DNA from: Fredinandcohnia onubensis | GTDB taxonomy: Bacteria; Bacillota; Bacilli; Bacillales; Bacillaceae_L | Assembly (NCBI RefSeq): GCF_002734215.1 | Contig: NZ_NSEB01000004.1 | Span: 124,001-188,000 of the forward strand | Length of the DNA stretch: 64,000 bases | Direction of reading: 5' to 3' | In this document: positions 47,492-55,651 of the stretch, one piece after another | Position numbering within the stretch: the stretch's first letter is position 1 | Layout: each line of letters begins with the position of its first letter | Notes under the pieces: model-generated | Databases searched by the model: none | What the model was told of the DNA's origin: nothing | Seen by the model: only the letters and a program-made list of their open reading frames with translations | Translations under genes and position numbers: made by a program

Positions 47492-47929
47492 ATGAGAATA
47501 GATACAAAATATCATGGCGAGATACATATAGAAGAAAAAGAAATTATTACGTTTGCGAATGGATTACCTGGATTTTTGGAAGAAAAGAAATTTGTGATGC
47601 TTCCTTTTGGTGATGATACAGGAATTTCTATTTTACAGTCAGTTGGAACGGACCAACTTGCATTTGTTGTTACAACCCCTTTTTTCTTTTTTAAAGAGTA
47701 TGATTTTGCGTTGGACGATCAAGTGGTCGATCAACTACAGTTGATATCAGAAGAAGATGTAACTATGTTTGTTATTTTAACAGTTGAGGATCCGTTTGAA
47801 AAAACAACAGCTAACTTACAAGCTCCAGTAGTAATAAATAATAAAAAACAACTTGGTAAACAAGTGATCTTAAACAATACACGATATCAAACGAAACACA
47901 AGATCTTTGAAAAGGTGTTCACGAAATAG
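47492..47929 (+). CDS. fliW: Flagellar assembly factor FliW
   Basis: 145-aa protein that binds either flagellin or CsrA. While flagellin accumulates in the cytoplasm, FliW is titrated from CsrA, which then represses hag. Family pattern: [65 protein letters not shown]. 11 nt before csrA, giving the standard pair. Confidence 0.96.
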   Translation: MRIDTKYHGEIHIEEKEIITFANGLPGFLEEKKFVMLPFGDDTGISILQSVGTDQLAFVVTTPFFFFKEYDFALDDQVVDQLQLISEEDVTMFVILTVEDPFEKTTANLQAPVVINNKKQLGKQVILNNTRYQTKHKIFEKVFTK

Positions 47930-47940
47930 GAGGTGGGAGA

Positions 47941-48174
47941 ATGCTTGTTTTAACTAGGAAAGTTAATGAATCAATTAAAATTGGTGATGAAATTGAAATC
48001 ACCATCCTCTCAGTTAGTGGTGAACAAATTAAGATTGGTATAGATGCCCCACGACATGTTGAAATTCACCGGAAAGAAGTTTATCTAGACATACAAAATG
48101 AAAACAACCAAGCCTCCCAAACCTCAATAGATCTACTTAATCAACTTAATATTAACTTTAAGAATACCCGTTAA
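47941..48174 (+). CDS. csrA: Translational regulator CsrA
   Basis: 77-aa RNA-binding dimer that blocks hag translation. [23 protein letters not shown] with the conserved core RKVNESI, then [27 protein letters not shown] upstream, 11 nt after fliW. Targets are visible in the hag leader at 48330-48343 and 48357-48364. Confidence 0.97.
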   Translation: MLVLTRKVNESIKIGDEIEITILSVSGEQIKIGIDAPRHVEIHRKEVYLDIQNENNQASQTSIDLLNQLNINFKNTR

Positions 48175-48200
48175 CCACTAATATTACGGGTATTTTTATT
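48163..48200 (+). terminator. Intrinsic terminator after csrA
   Basis: AATACCCGT / ACGGGTATT stem followed by TTTATTT, overlapping the csrA stop; isolates hag. Confidence 0.85.
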
Positions 48201-48236
48201 TACGAAATATTTGTTGAAAAAAATCTAAAAATCTAT

Positions 48237-48262
48237 TAAACAATTGCAATACATGTCGATAT
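48237..48262 (+). promoter_or_regulatory. Sigma-D promoter of hag
   Basis: TAAA (48237-48240), 14-nt spacer, GTCGATAT (48255-48262). One mismatch from the sigma-D consensus -10 and a 1-nt shorter spacer than the flgM promoter. Leader RNA of about 105 nt would follow. Confidence 0.8.
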
Positions 48263-48329
48263 TAAGTATGTAATGCAAATAAGTATAAAAGGCGGCCGAC
48301 TTTCGTACTATTTGTAAATATTTTAAATT

Positions 48330-48364
48330 CCACAAGGACGTGGGATTACCAAAATTCAAGGAGG
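48330..48364 (+). promoter_or_regulatory. Two CsrA binding sites in the hag leader, second over the ribosome site
   Basis: Site 1: hairpin CCAC-AAGGAC-GTGG (48330-48343) shows GGA in the loop, close to the CsrA consensus RUACARGGAUGU. Site 2: CAAGGAGG (48357-48364), the hag Shine-Dalgarno itself. The same two-site layout is known for B. subtilis hag, with CsrA bound to both to shut translation. Confidence 0.8.
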
Positions 48365-48373
48365 AAATAGAAA

Positions 48374-49828
48374 ATGAGAATTAATCATAATATTGCAGCT
48401 CTTAACACTTATCGTCAGTTAGGTAATGCAAACAATGCACAACAATCATCAATGGAGAAATTATCTTCGGGTCTTCGTATTAACAAAGCTGGAGACGATG
48501 CAGCAGGTCTTGCAATTTCTGAAAAAATGCGTGGGCAAATCCGCGGATTAGATATGGCGTCTAAAAACGCTCAAGACGGTAGACTAGAAATGCCGCTCTA
48601 AGCAGTAATGTTTAGATGAACACTCCGTGAATTCGGTGGAACCCCAAACCAACATATGTGGATGGTGGGCAATACCGAGCCAAGACTAATGAATCGGTAA
48701 CAAGTAATTAGGAAGGTGTGACGGTCAGGTGGTGAGGAACCGTACCAATAACCCACCCACGAGCGCGGGGCATCCTGATAGGATGAAGATATGACCTGAA
48801 CTTTATGGAAACATAAAGAAGCAGAGGATAAAAAGCCACTGCGATAACATATTTGATTTCTCTAATCCAAACAGCTGAAGGTGCTTTAAATGAAACACAT
48901 GCAATCCTTCAACGTATGCGTGAATTAGCTGTTCAAGGTGGTAATGATACCAACGTAACTGCTGATCGTGGAGCAATTCAAGATGAGTTAAATCAATTAA
49001 TGTCTGAAATTGATAGAATTGCGAATAATACAGAGTTCAATACTCAAAACTTATTGAAAGGCGATTTCTCAGGCACATTACAAATTGGAGCAAATGATGG
49101 CCAAGTCATTAATGTTCAAATTTCTGGGATGGGTGCAACTTCATTAAACATGACAGCTGCGAACGTTTCTGTTAAAGACAATGCGACAGCAAGTATAGCT
49201 ATTTCGCATATAGATGGTGCGATTGAAGCTGTATCTAAACAACGATCACAACTAGGTGCTTTACAAAATCGTTTAGATCACACAATTAATAACTTAGGTA
49301 CTTCTTCAGAAAACCTAACTGCTGCGGAATCTCGTATCCGCGACGTTGATTATGCTTTAGCTGCCTAAGCGGTGAAAAGTACAGTCGTCCTAGCTGGTAA
49401 CGGCTAGTGATTATTATCGGGTGAATTGCTGGAAAACCCTTAGAGCTTTTCTTACCACAACGTAGTTGGAAACGGCAAGCGTGATGGTTTGAAAAAAGAA
49501 AAGATATGGGCAATCAGCAGCCAAGCTCCTGTCTCGAAAGAGTGGAGAAGGTTCAACGACTAGGATAGACCATCTAAAAGCTAAGCTCAAGATGATGAAA
49601 TTCGTAGGTGAAACAGTGTCCATCAGCATTGTGAATCCGAAGTGCCCGACCCTTACTAGATTGCTAGAAGGTGAAGATATAGTCTAGTCATTTATGAAAG
49701 TAAATGTTCGCACGATGGCGAAAGAAATGATGGAACAAACTAAGAACTCAATCTTAGCACAAGCATCACAAGCAATGTTAGCTCAATCTCAACAATTACC
49801 ACAAAGTGTTTTACAACTTCTACGGTAA
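48374..49828 (+). CDS. hag: Flagellin (Hag), split by two group I introns
   Basis: Main filament protein. Exons 48374-48580 (69 codons), 48856-49350 (165) and 49715-49828 (37 plus stop) join to a 271-aa flagellin. Exon 1 begins MRINHNIAALNTYRQLGNAN and ends KNAQDG; exon 2 continues ISLIQTAEGALN in the same frame and ends AESRIRDVD; exon 3 continues MAKEMMEQTKNS and ends PQSVLQLLR. Those junctions reproduce the uninterrupted flagellin D0/D1 consensus exactly. The variable domain is short, as usual for Bacillus. Without splicing, translation stops after 75 residues (stop 48599-48601) or, past intron 1, soon after exon 2. Sigma-D promoter, two CsrA sites, GGAGG. A third intron begins inside exon 3 (separate entry). 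Confidence 0.92.
48581..48855 (+). ncRNA. Group I intron 1 of hag (275 nt, no ORF)
   Basis: Compact self-splicing-type group I intron. P1: exon CGGU (48577-48580) with GCCG (48592-48595), the last exon U paired with G48592. P10: GAAAU (48587-48591) pairs with the 3' exon start AUUUC (48856-48860). P4: UCGGU 48633-48637 with ACCGA 48674-48678. P7: UCAGGU 48725-48730 with ACCUGA 48794-48799. P9-type hairpin CUUUAUG-GAAA-CAUAAAG at 48801-48818. Terminal G is 48855. Differs from the other three introns in sequence, so a separate lineage at a separate site. Confidence 0.92.
49351..49714 (+). ncRNA. Group I intron 2 of hag (364 nt, no ORF)
   Basis: Group IA-like core very similar to the phage T4 td type: P AATTGCTGGAAA, Q AATCAGCAGC, R GTTCAACGACTAG, S AAGATATAGTC. 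P1 pairs UGAU (49347-49350) with GUCG (49384-49387), splice-site U49350 opposite G49384. It is extended on the intron side by pairing 49351-49358 with 49376-49383 (one mismatch). P4 49427-49431 with 49515-49519; P7 GACUA 49558-49562 with UAGUC 49680-49684; P9 hairpin CATTTA / TAAATG at 49689-49706. P2 hairpin CTAGC / GCTAG follows the IGS. Terminal G is 49714. No endonuclease frame inside. Confidence 0.92.
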
Positions 49829-50157
49829 CGATTGAAAGGGCGTCTTATTTAGTAATGGATAAGATTATCACTGGGTGAATTGCTGGAACTTCCTAAAGCT
49901 TCACCAACTACAACGTAACTGGAAACGGTCAGCGTGACGGTGCGAAAATGATGAAGATGAAACAATGGATAATCAGCAGCCAAGCTCCTGTCTCGAAAGA
50001 GTGGAGAAGGTTCAACGACTAGAGAAGTACGGTCTAAGGCGAAAGCTATGACTATGAATCTCGTAGGGCAGTGAAAAGCTGTTCGAAGTGCCCAGCTCCA
50101 TGAAAGTCATGGATGAAGATATAGTCTATTCTATGATCGAAAGACATAGTGGCAAAG
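49784..50157 (+). ncRNA. Group I intron 3, starting within the last hag exon and carrying a duplicate C-terminal tail
   Basis: Core clearly group I and related to intron 2: P4 UGCUG 49881-49885 with CAGCA 49974-49978; P7 GACUA 50017-50021 with UAGUC 50122-50126; P9 CTATG / CATAG 50131-50149. The 3' splice site follows G50157 by alignment with intron 2, because the next bases (CAA GCC AAC CAA ...) are a canonical flagellin tail. The 5' site is inferred after GCU (49783): GCU|C pairs with GGGC (49838-49841), U49783 opposite G49839. This P1 is only 4 bp and the 5' site is less certain than in introns 1 and 2. The intron's first 45 nt encode an in-frame tail plus stop. Confidence 0.8.
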
Positions 50158-50202
50158 CAAGCCAACCAACAACCACAAGGTGTTTTACAACTACTTCGTT
50201 AA
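50158..50202 (+). CDS. hag: Alternative 3' exon of hag (tail 2, QANQQPQGVLQLLR)
   Basis: 15 codons including stop that form an ideal flagellin C-terminus. They have no start and no flagellin sequence other than intron 3 in front. Joined after codon GCU at 49781-49783 they give AMLA-QANQQPQGVLQLLR, again 271 aa in total. It matches the unspliced tail (49784-49828) at 35 of 45 positions by my count. The only terminator of the hag transcript comes after this exon, so it is on the hag mRNA. Likely the original 3' end of hag. Confidence 0.72.
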   Translation, partial: QANQQPQGVLQLLR

Positions 50203-50234
50203 TATTAAATATTAGGAAGTAGTAACTTGAAAGA

Positions 50235-50271
50235 AATATCGTGCTATATATTATTTAGCACGATATTTTTA
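50235..50271 (+). terminator. Intrinsic terminator of the hag transcript
   Basis: Stem AATATCGTGCTA / TAGCACGATATT with an AT loop, followed by TTTATTG. No terminator exists between the first hag stop (49828) and this point. Confidence 0.88.
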
Positions 50272-50305
50272 TTGAATTTACTACTTAAGGAGGGGAACTA
50301 ACAAG

Positions 50306-52240
50306 ATGAGGCCATTTATATCATTATGCATGATTGTAAAAAATGAAGAAAAAGTAATTGAACGTTGCCTATCTTCTATAGTCAATCTAGTAGATGAAAT
50401 AATTGTTGTAGATACAGGTTCAACAGATAACACTATAGAATTAGTCGCACAATACACAAAAAGCATTTATGAATTTGAATGGATAAATGATTTTTCGGCT
50501 GCACGGAATTATGCAGCATCAAAAGCTTCAGGAGAATGGATACTTGTACTTGATGCAGATGAATATATTGATGAGGAAAATTTCAAGGAATTTATTCTTG
50601 AATTAAAAAAAGATAACGGTCAATATGAATCCTATTACGCAAAAATATTAAACTTTACTGGTGATTATGGAGAACATTTAGTTCAGAACTTTCATGATAG
50701 GATTTATAAAAATAATGGTGATATTGAATACCATCGTAAAATACATGAGCAATTTAGGAGCGCAACAGGAGGCCCATTAAGAAATAATAAATCGAATTTA
50801 TTAATCTTCCATTCAGGGTACCTAAAACATACTGTTTCTGAAAAAGATAAAAATCAGCGTAACAGGGAGCTACTTGATCAAGAAATGAAGTCGGGGAATA
50901 ATAATGCATTTGATTTCTTTAATTTAGGTAATGAGTATAGCTCATTGGGCGATTATGGTAAAGCATTAGATTCTTATTTAGAGGCTTATAAACTTAAAAG
51001 AGATTTTCGACTTGCGTGGGTTTCTACTACATTAGTTCAAATTGTTCTCTGTTTAATTAACTTGAAAAGATATACTGATGCAATAAATGTCGCTAAGGAT
51101 GCTGAGAATATTTATATTAATTCACCTGAATTTCCGTATTTAAAAGGAGAGGTATTTTTTCAAAGAGGTCAATTAGAAGATGCAAAGGTAATATTTCAGG
51201 GAATCATAAATGATAAAGAGGAATATAGTCATATTATCTTCAGGCCTGATTTAAAGGATCAGAGACCACATCTACGTTTAGGAGAAATTTACCTTTTTCA
51301 AGAAGAGTATAATAGTGCAATATATCACTATACTAGTGTTTTAAACATAAATAAATATAATAATGAAGCCATTAGTAAAGTAGTGGAAATACTAAGTGAG
51401 GTTCATACTATTGAAGAAATTGCAAGTTTTTTAATTTCTAAAGAACTAATTAATGAAAAAAATATTACAAGTTACGTTAAAGCGTGTTTTGAAATAGGCA
51501 ATCCCTCATTAGCAATAGAAATTTTAGAAGATTATTCTGATGAGTACCAACTATTAAAGAAAGTTGCTCAATTAAAGAACCTGATTATCTACGAGCAAGG
51601 TGAAATTAAACAATTTCATGAGGTATTTAAACCAGAAATAATAAAAAAACTGATTGAATCGAATTGGATAAATATTATCGATATTTTATTGTTAAGGAAT
51701 TATGCAACTTCATATGAAAATATATTGCAAGTATTCGATTCATTAAAACAGAACGAACAACTCAATAAATTAATAGATTTAGTAGATGGCAATGAATCAG
51801 TCATAAATGTTGATGAAGGCTTAGTGATATATGCATTACAGGCATTTTTTGCTTATAAACAATACGACCTTTGTAATGTAATTTTAGATGAAATAGAAAC
51901 AACTGATAACAATACAGTATTAAAAATTGCAAGGGTATTATTTAATAATGGATTTAAAGGGGAGGCATTACAATTATATAATTTATGTGATTGGAATAAA
52001 TTTGATGAACAGGATTTTGTTAATATTATAAATTGTTTGATGAAATCGAACAGTTTAAATAATGCATTAGACGTTTCTAATTACGCTATTATGAATAAAA
52101 ATAATTTTAGATTTTATCAGTTTGCAATAGAAATCCTAAATGCTCTAGGTGATGATGAGAATAAAGAGAAGTATATTACTAATGCATTAATGGAATATCC
52201 GGATAGCCTATGGTTAAGAAACCAATATTTACAATCATAA
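50306..52240 (+). CDS. Family 2 glycosyltransferase with TPR region (flagellin glycosylation candidate)
   Basis: 644 aa. The N-terminal GT2 domain (residues about 1-230) has SLCMIVKNEEKVIERCLSSI, VVDTGSTDNTIE, WINDFSAARNYAASKASGEW and LDADEY (DxD). The rest is a helical TPR-like solenoid (for example FNLGNEYSSLGDYGKALDSYLEAYKL). This GT-TPR plan is shared by flagellin O-glycosyltransferases in several Bacillus and Clostridium loci. Placed right after hag, so a role in decorating flagellin is likely (context inference). GGAGGGG ribosome site. Confidence 0.8.
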   Translation: MRPFISLCMIVKNEEKVIERCLSSIVNLVDEIIVVDTGSTDNTIELVAQYTKSIYEFEWINDFSAARNYAASKASGEWILVLDADEYIDEENFKEFILELKKDNGQYESYYAKILNFTGDYGEHLVQNFHDRIYKNNGDIEYHRKIHEQFRSATGGPLRNNKSNLLIFHSGYLKHTVSEKDKNQRNRELLDQEMKSGNNNAFDFFNLGNEYSSLGDYGKALDSYLEAYKLKRDFRLAWVSTTLVQIVLCLINLKRYTDAINVAKDAENIYINSPEFPYLKGEVFFQRGQLEDAKVIFQGIINDKEEYSHIIFRPDLKDQRPHLRLGEIYLFQEEYNSAIYHYTSVLNINKYNNEAISKVVEILSEVHTIEEIASFLISKELINEKNITSYVKACFEIGNPSLAIEILEDYSDEYQLLKKVAQLKNLIIYEQGEIKQFHEVFKPEIIKKLIESNWINIIDILLLRNYATSYENILQVFDSLKQNEQLNKLIDLVDGNESVINVDEGLVIYALQAFFAYKQYDLCNVILDEIETTDNNTVLKIARVLFNNGFKGEALQLYNLCDWNKFDEQDFVNIINCLMKSNSLNNALDVSNYAIMNKNNFRFYQFAIEILNALGDDENKEKYITNALMEYPDSLWLRNQYLQS

Positions 52241-52261
52241 TAAAGGACGGAATAATACATC

Positions 52262-54169
52262 ATGGATATTAATATTGAAACAAAATGTTATGAGTCTCTG
52301 GAATATTTTTTAGATGAGGATTACTTTAGAGCATATGGTATATTGTTCGATGAATTGAAAAAAAATCCTGATAATGAAATAATAAAAATATTTTTAGCAG
52401 TTTTTTCATTTTCAACAGGTAATCAAGAAATATCAGATTATTATATAGGTGAGGTAGGTCTTGAGATATATAAAAAATATTTGGCTTTTGATAGAAGTAA
52501 AAAACTCTTAGATACCCTATTAACAAATAAAATTGAAAATAGGGAATGGAATAACTATAGAAGACCAAAAAATACAAATGAACTAAATAGAATTGCTATA
52601 ACTGCCCCCATATGTAGTGGAGATGTACTTGAAGTAGGATGTGCAAGTGGTGAATTATCATCAGTTATTGCCATGCATGTTAACAACGTATTCGGTATAG
52701 ATATTGATCCTGTTGCAATTGAATTAGCTAGATACAAAGTGAAAACTTTTGGTTTAAGCAATTGTTATTTTAATCTTGGCGATGGGGCAAATCTCTCATT
52801 TCAAGATAATACATTTGATACGGTTATTCTTGCTGAAGTGTTGGAGCATGTTCCAGATCCTGTCCCTTTTATTGAAGAAGCATTAAGGGTATGTAAACAT
52901 GGAGGAAGAATAATTATTAGTGTTCCCAAAGGATATTCTATCCCAGATCCCGATCATGTAAGAATATTTACAAGGGAAAATTTAGTGGCTTTAATAAATA
53001 ATTTTACAAGTTGCCATATTAATTGGGTAAATGAAGTACCTAGTCAGTGGATATTGTGTTATATAGACATAGAAAAGGAAAGTGATGAAGAAAGTCATTT
53101 TAATAGAAACTCTAGTTTCCTACCATCCCATAGATTGAACGAGATGGATTACAATGAAAAAGTATCAATAATAATACCGACCTATAATAGGGCTAGTTAC
53201 TTAAAAGAATCATTAGAAAGTGTATTATTCCAAACCTATCCAAATAAGGAAATTATAGTTGTAAATGATGGTTCAACTGATGAAACGGATAAGATACTTA
53301 AAGAATATCAACATTCAATAACTTACATTTCAAAAGAAAATGGTGGAAAATCTTCTGCAATAAATCTTGGGATGGAAAAAGCGACAGGAGACTATATTTG
53401 GATATTTGATGATGACGATATCGCCTTACCAAAAAAGTTAGAGATTCAAATTAGAAAATTTCAAGAAAATAAAAGCATTGGACTTATTCATACATCTGCT
53501 ATCTATCTTCAAGAGTATAACAATTCCTTAATTCATTCTGGGATGTGGAATGCGAGGAATGTAGAATCCCAATTTGCTTTGAAAGAACAGATTAAGGGGA
53601 ATCACTTTTTTACTCCTAGTGTTATTGTTCGAAGAGAATGTTACGACAAAGTAGGTAAGTGGGATGAAAGTCTTGTAAGAGCTCAAGATTATGATATGTG
53701 GACACGAATTTGTAGGTATTTCAACACATTAGCTCTACCAATACCAACCTTACATTATCGATTACATTCAGGAACTCGTGGGACAAAAATGGAAAGCATC
53801 CAAATAAATAATTTGCAGGAATCCACTATGAAGTATCATCAGTTAGTAGTGAAAAAAGTACATGATATTCCTATTGAAGAGATTTATCCAAAAGACATTC
53901 GAATTAAGGACAACAATGTTTATTTGATTGAATCTTTACTTGAAAGAGCATTATATATGGCAAATAATGATTTACTTAAAGAGTGTATGGAAGATATTGA
54001 AAAGGCTAAACAAATTGCAATGAACAGTGAAATTCAGTATTTAAATTTTTCACTACAAGGCTTACAAATAATAAAAGAACTGGATAAAGTTATTAGTCAG
54101 TTAGGTGAATCTAGAGCAGTACTCGGTATATTATTTTTTATTAGAATGATTAAACGCGCAAACGCATAA
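52262..54169 (+). CDS. Fused SAM methyltransferase and family 2 glycosyltransferase
   Basis: 635-aa two-enzyme protein. Residues about 115-260 form a class I methyltransferase (DVLEVGCASGELSSVIAM, FGIDIDPVAIELARYKV, DTVILAEVLEHVPDP). Residues about 300-530 form a GT2 domain (KVSIIIPTYNRASYLKESLESV, VVNDGSTDETDKIL, WIFDDDDIALPKK, RAQDYDMWTRI). The N-terminus is helical. Both activities in one chain suggest making and then transferring or capping a methylated sugar. 21 nt after the previous GT gene, hence one operon in the flagellin glycan island. Sugar unknown. Confidence 0.83.
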   Translation: MDINIETKCYESLEYFLDEDYFRAYGILFDELKKNPDNEIIKIFLAVFSFSTGNQEISDYYIGEVGLEIYKKYLAFDRSKKLLDTLLTNKIENREWNNYRRPKNTNELNRIAITAPICSGDVLEVGCASGELSSVIAMHVNNVFGIDIDPVAIELARYKVKTFGLSNCYFNLGDGANLSFQDNTFDTVILAEVLEHVPDPVPFIEEALRVCKHGGRIIISVPKGYSIPDPDHVRIFTRENLVALINNFTSCHINWVNEVPSQWILCYIDIEKESDEESHFNRNSSFLPSHRLNEMDYNEKVSIIIPTYNRASYLKESLESVLFQTYPNKEIIVVNDGSTDETDKILKEYQHSITYISKENGGKSSAINLGMEKATGDYIWIFDDDDIALPKKLEIQIRKFQENKSIGLIHTSAIYLQEYNNSLIHSGMWNARNVESQFALKEQIKGNHFFTPSVIVRRECYDKVGKWDESLVRAQDYDMWTRICRYFNTLALPIPTLHYRLHSGTRGTKMESIQINNLQESTMKYHQLVVKKVHDIPIEEIYPKDIRIKDNNVYLIESLLERALYMANNDLLKECMEDIEKAKQIAMNSEIQYLNFSLQGLQIIKELDKVISQLGESRAVLGILFFIRMIKRANA

Positions 54170-54437
54170 GAATATATTCTAAATCGCTTAAATGTAAAAT
54201 AATCTTTCTCCTTATAGTAAATGAAGATTTAGATTATTCTATGGACAAAGACATAGCTACAAATCAGTACTTAAATACTTGAAGTTTTTCATAGGCATCA
54301 GTAACTGAATAAAATAATAAACACTATATAGATTGCTAAATATCGATATTAAATTTATAGTAACTTTTTATTAATTTAATTTATCTTTAAAGAGTATTGT
54401 AAGATATTCTGATTGACTAAAGTCAGGAAGTGGGATT

Positions 54438-55526
54438 TTGCCAAAATTATCATTAACAATGATTGTTAAAAATGAGCAAAAATATCTAGAACGGTGTTTA
54501 AATAGCGTTAAAAATATTGTTGATGAGATTATTATTGTAGATACTGGATCTACGGACGATACAAAAGTTATTGCTTCTTCTTTTCAAGCAAAAATATATG
54601 ACTATCAATGGATTGATGACTTTTCAGTTGCACGAAATTTTGCTCTTCTACAGTCAACTGGGGATTGGAATCTTATATTGGATGCTGATGAGTATATAGT
54701 CAATGATTGTAATGTAGATATTGTTGATTTTATAAATAATGAAAATAATCAGAACATCATCGGACGTATTAAAATTGTTAATAAGTTTGTTCAAAACAGT
54801 GAAATTAGATACTCCGAGGCTTTCGTATCTAGATTAATTCCAAAGGGTATCGGATATACGGGGCGTATACATGAACAAATAGAGTCGGATTTTGTTAGAA
54901 AAAATATAAATGTTGAAGTATTTCATGATGGTTACTTTGAAAAAGATAAAACACAGCGGAATTTATCTATATTACTAAAAGAACTTGAAGAAAAGCCCTA
55001 TGATGATTACATCCTCTATCAGGTTGGAAAACAGTATCAATTAAAAAAACGATTACAAGAGTCTGAAAAGTATTTTGGTGAAAGTAATAAATTAATAGCG
55101 TCAGATAGTTGGTATAGACCATCACTTATTGTGGATTATTTATATGTAATTATAAATAATAAGTCCTTTGCTAAGGGGCTAAGGATTATTCATCAAGAAC
55201 AAGAGAGGTTGGCAGATATGCCAGATTTTCATTTTGTTTGTGGTTTGTTTTATATGGAATTAGTCTTTTATAATATCAAGCAATACGGTCACTTGTTTAA
55301 AAATATCGAGAAAAGCTTTCTTAACTGCTTAGCAATTGGAGAGACAAGTGAGTATGATAGTGTTAAAGGAACCGGTAGCTTTTTAGCTAGTTATAACTTA
55401 GGTGTTTATTATGAAACTACAGGGGATATTAAGAAGGGAATTTACTATTATCAAAATGCAAGTCAATACCAATATGAACCTGCTATTGATCGTTTGCGTC
55501 GGTTAGTAAAAAGCAATATTGATTGA
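54438..55526 (+). CDS. Family 2 glycosyltransferase with short TPR tail
   Basis: 362-aa paralogue of the GT at 50306, with the GT2 part LSLTMIVKNEQKYLERCLNSV, IVDTGSTDDTKVI, WIDDFSVARNFALLQSTGDW, LDADEYIV and a helical C-terminus. I start at TTG 54438 with CAGGAAGTGGG upstream. A 268-nt AT-rich gap separates it from the previous gene, so it may have its own promoter. The island is bracketed by hag and a flagellin relic. Confidence 0.82.
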   Translation: MPKLSLTMIVKNEQKYLERCLNSVKNIVDEIIIVDTGSTDDTKVIASSFQAKIYDYQWIDDFSVARNFALLQSTGDWNLILDADEYIVNDCNVDIVDFINNENNQNIIGRIKIVNKFVQNSEIRYSEAFVSRLIPKGIGYTGRIHEQIESDFVRKNINVEVFHDGYFEKDKTQRNLSILLKELEEKPYDDYILYQVGKQYQLKKRLQESEKYFGESNKLIASDSWYRPSLIVDYLYVIINNKSFAKGLRIIHQEQERLADMPDFHFVCGLFYMELVFYNIKQYGHLFKNIEKSFLNCLAIGETSEYDSVKGTGSFLASYNLGVYYETTGDIKKGIYYYQNASQYQYEPAIDRLRRLVKSNID

Positions 55527-55651
55527 ATTGTTTATTTAGATACTTATTAATAGATTCTTAGTAGTGTTATTCATGCTTCTTAAGCCTTTTTAAAATCGAA
55601 TTGGCGGAAGAGATTTATCCAAAATGCTGAGTTTTAAGAGTAATTGTTTAT

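Noticed and set aside
49341-49346. 5' splice of intron 2 after GACGTT
   Set aside because: Pairing GACG/CGTC with the IGS is possible, but the protein would lose the conserved Asp of RDVDMAKEMM.
49375-49410. Hairpin CTAGCTggtaacGGCTAG read as P1 of intron 2 with a splice site after CTAGCT
   Set aside because: It gives a fine U.G helix, but the resulting exon does not restore flagellin. The position matches P2 of td-like introns, and the splice after GAT restores RDVD-MAKEMM exactly.
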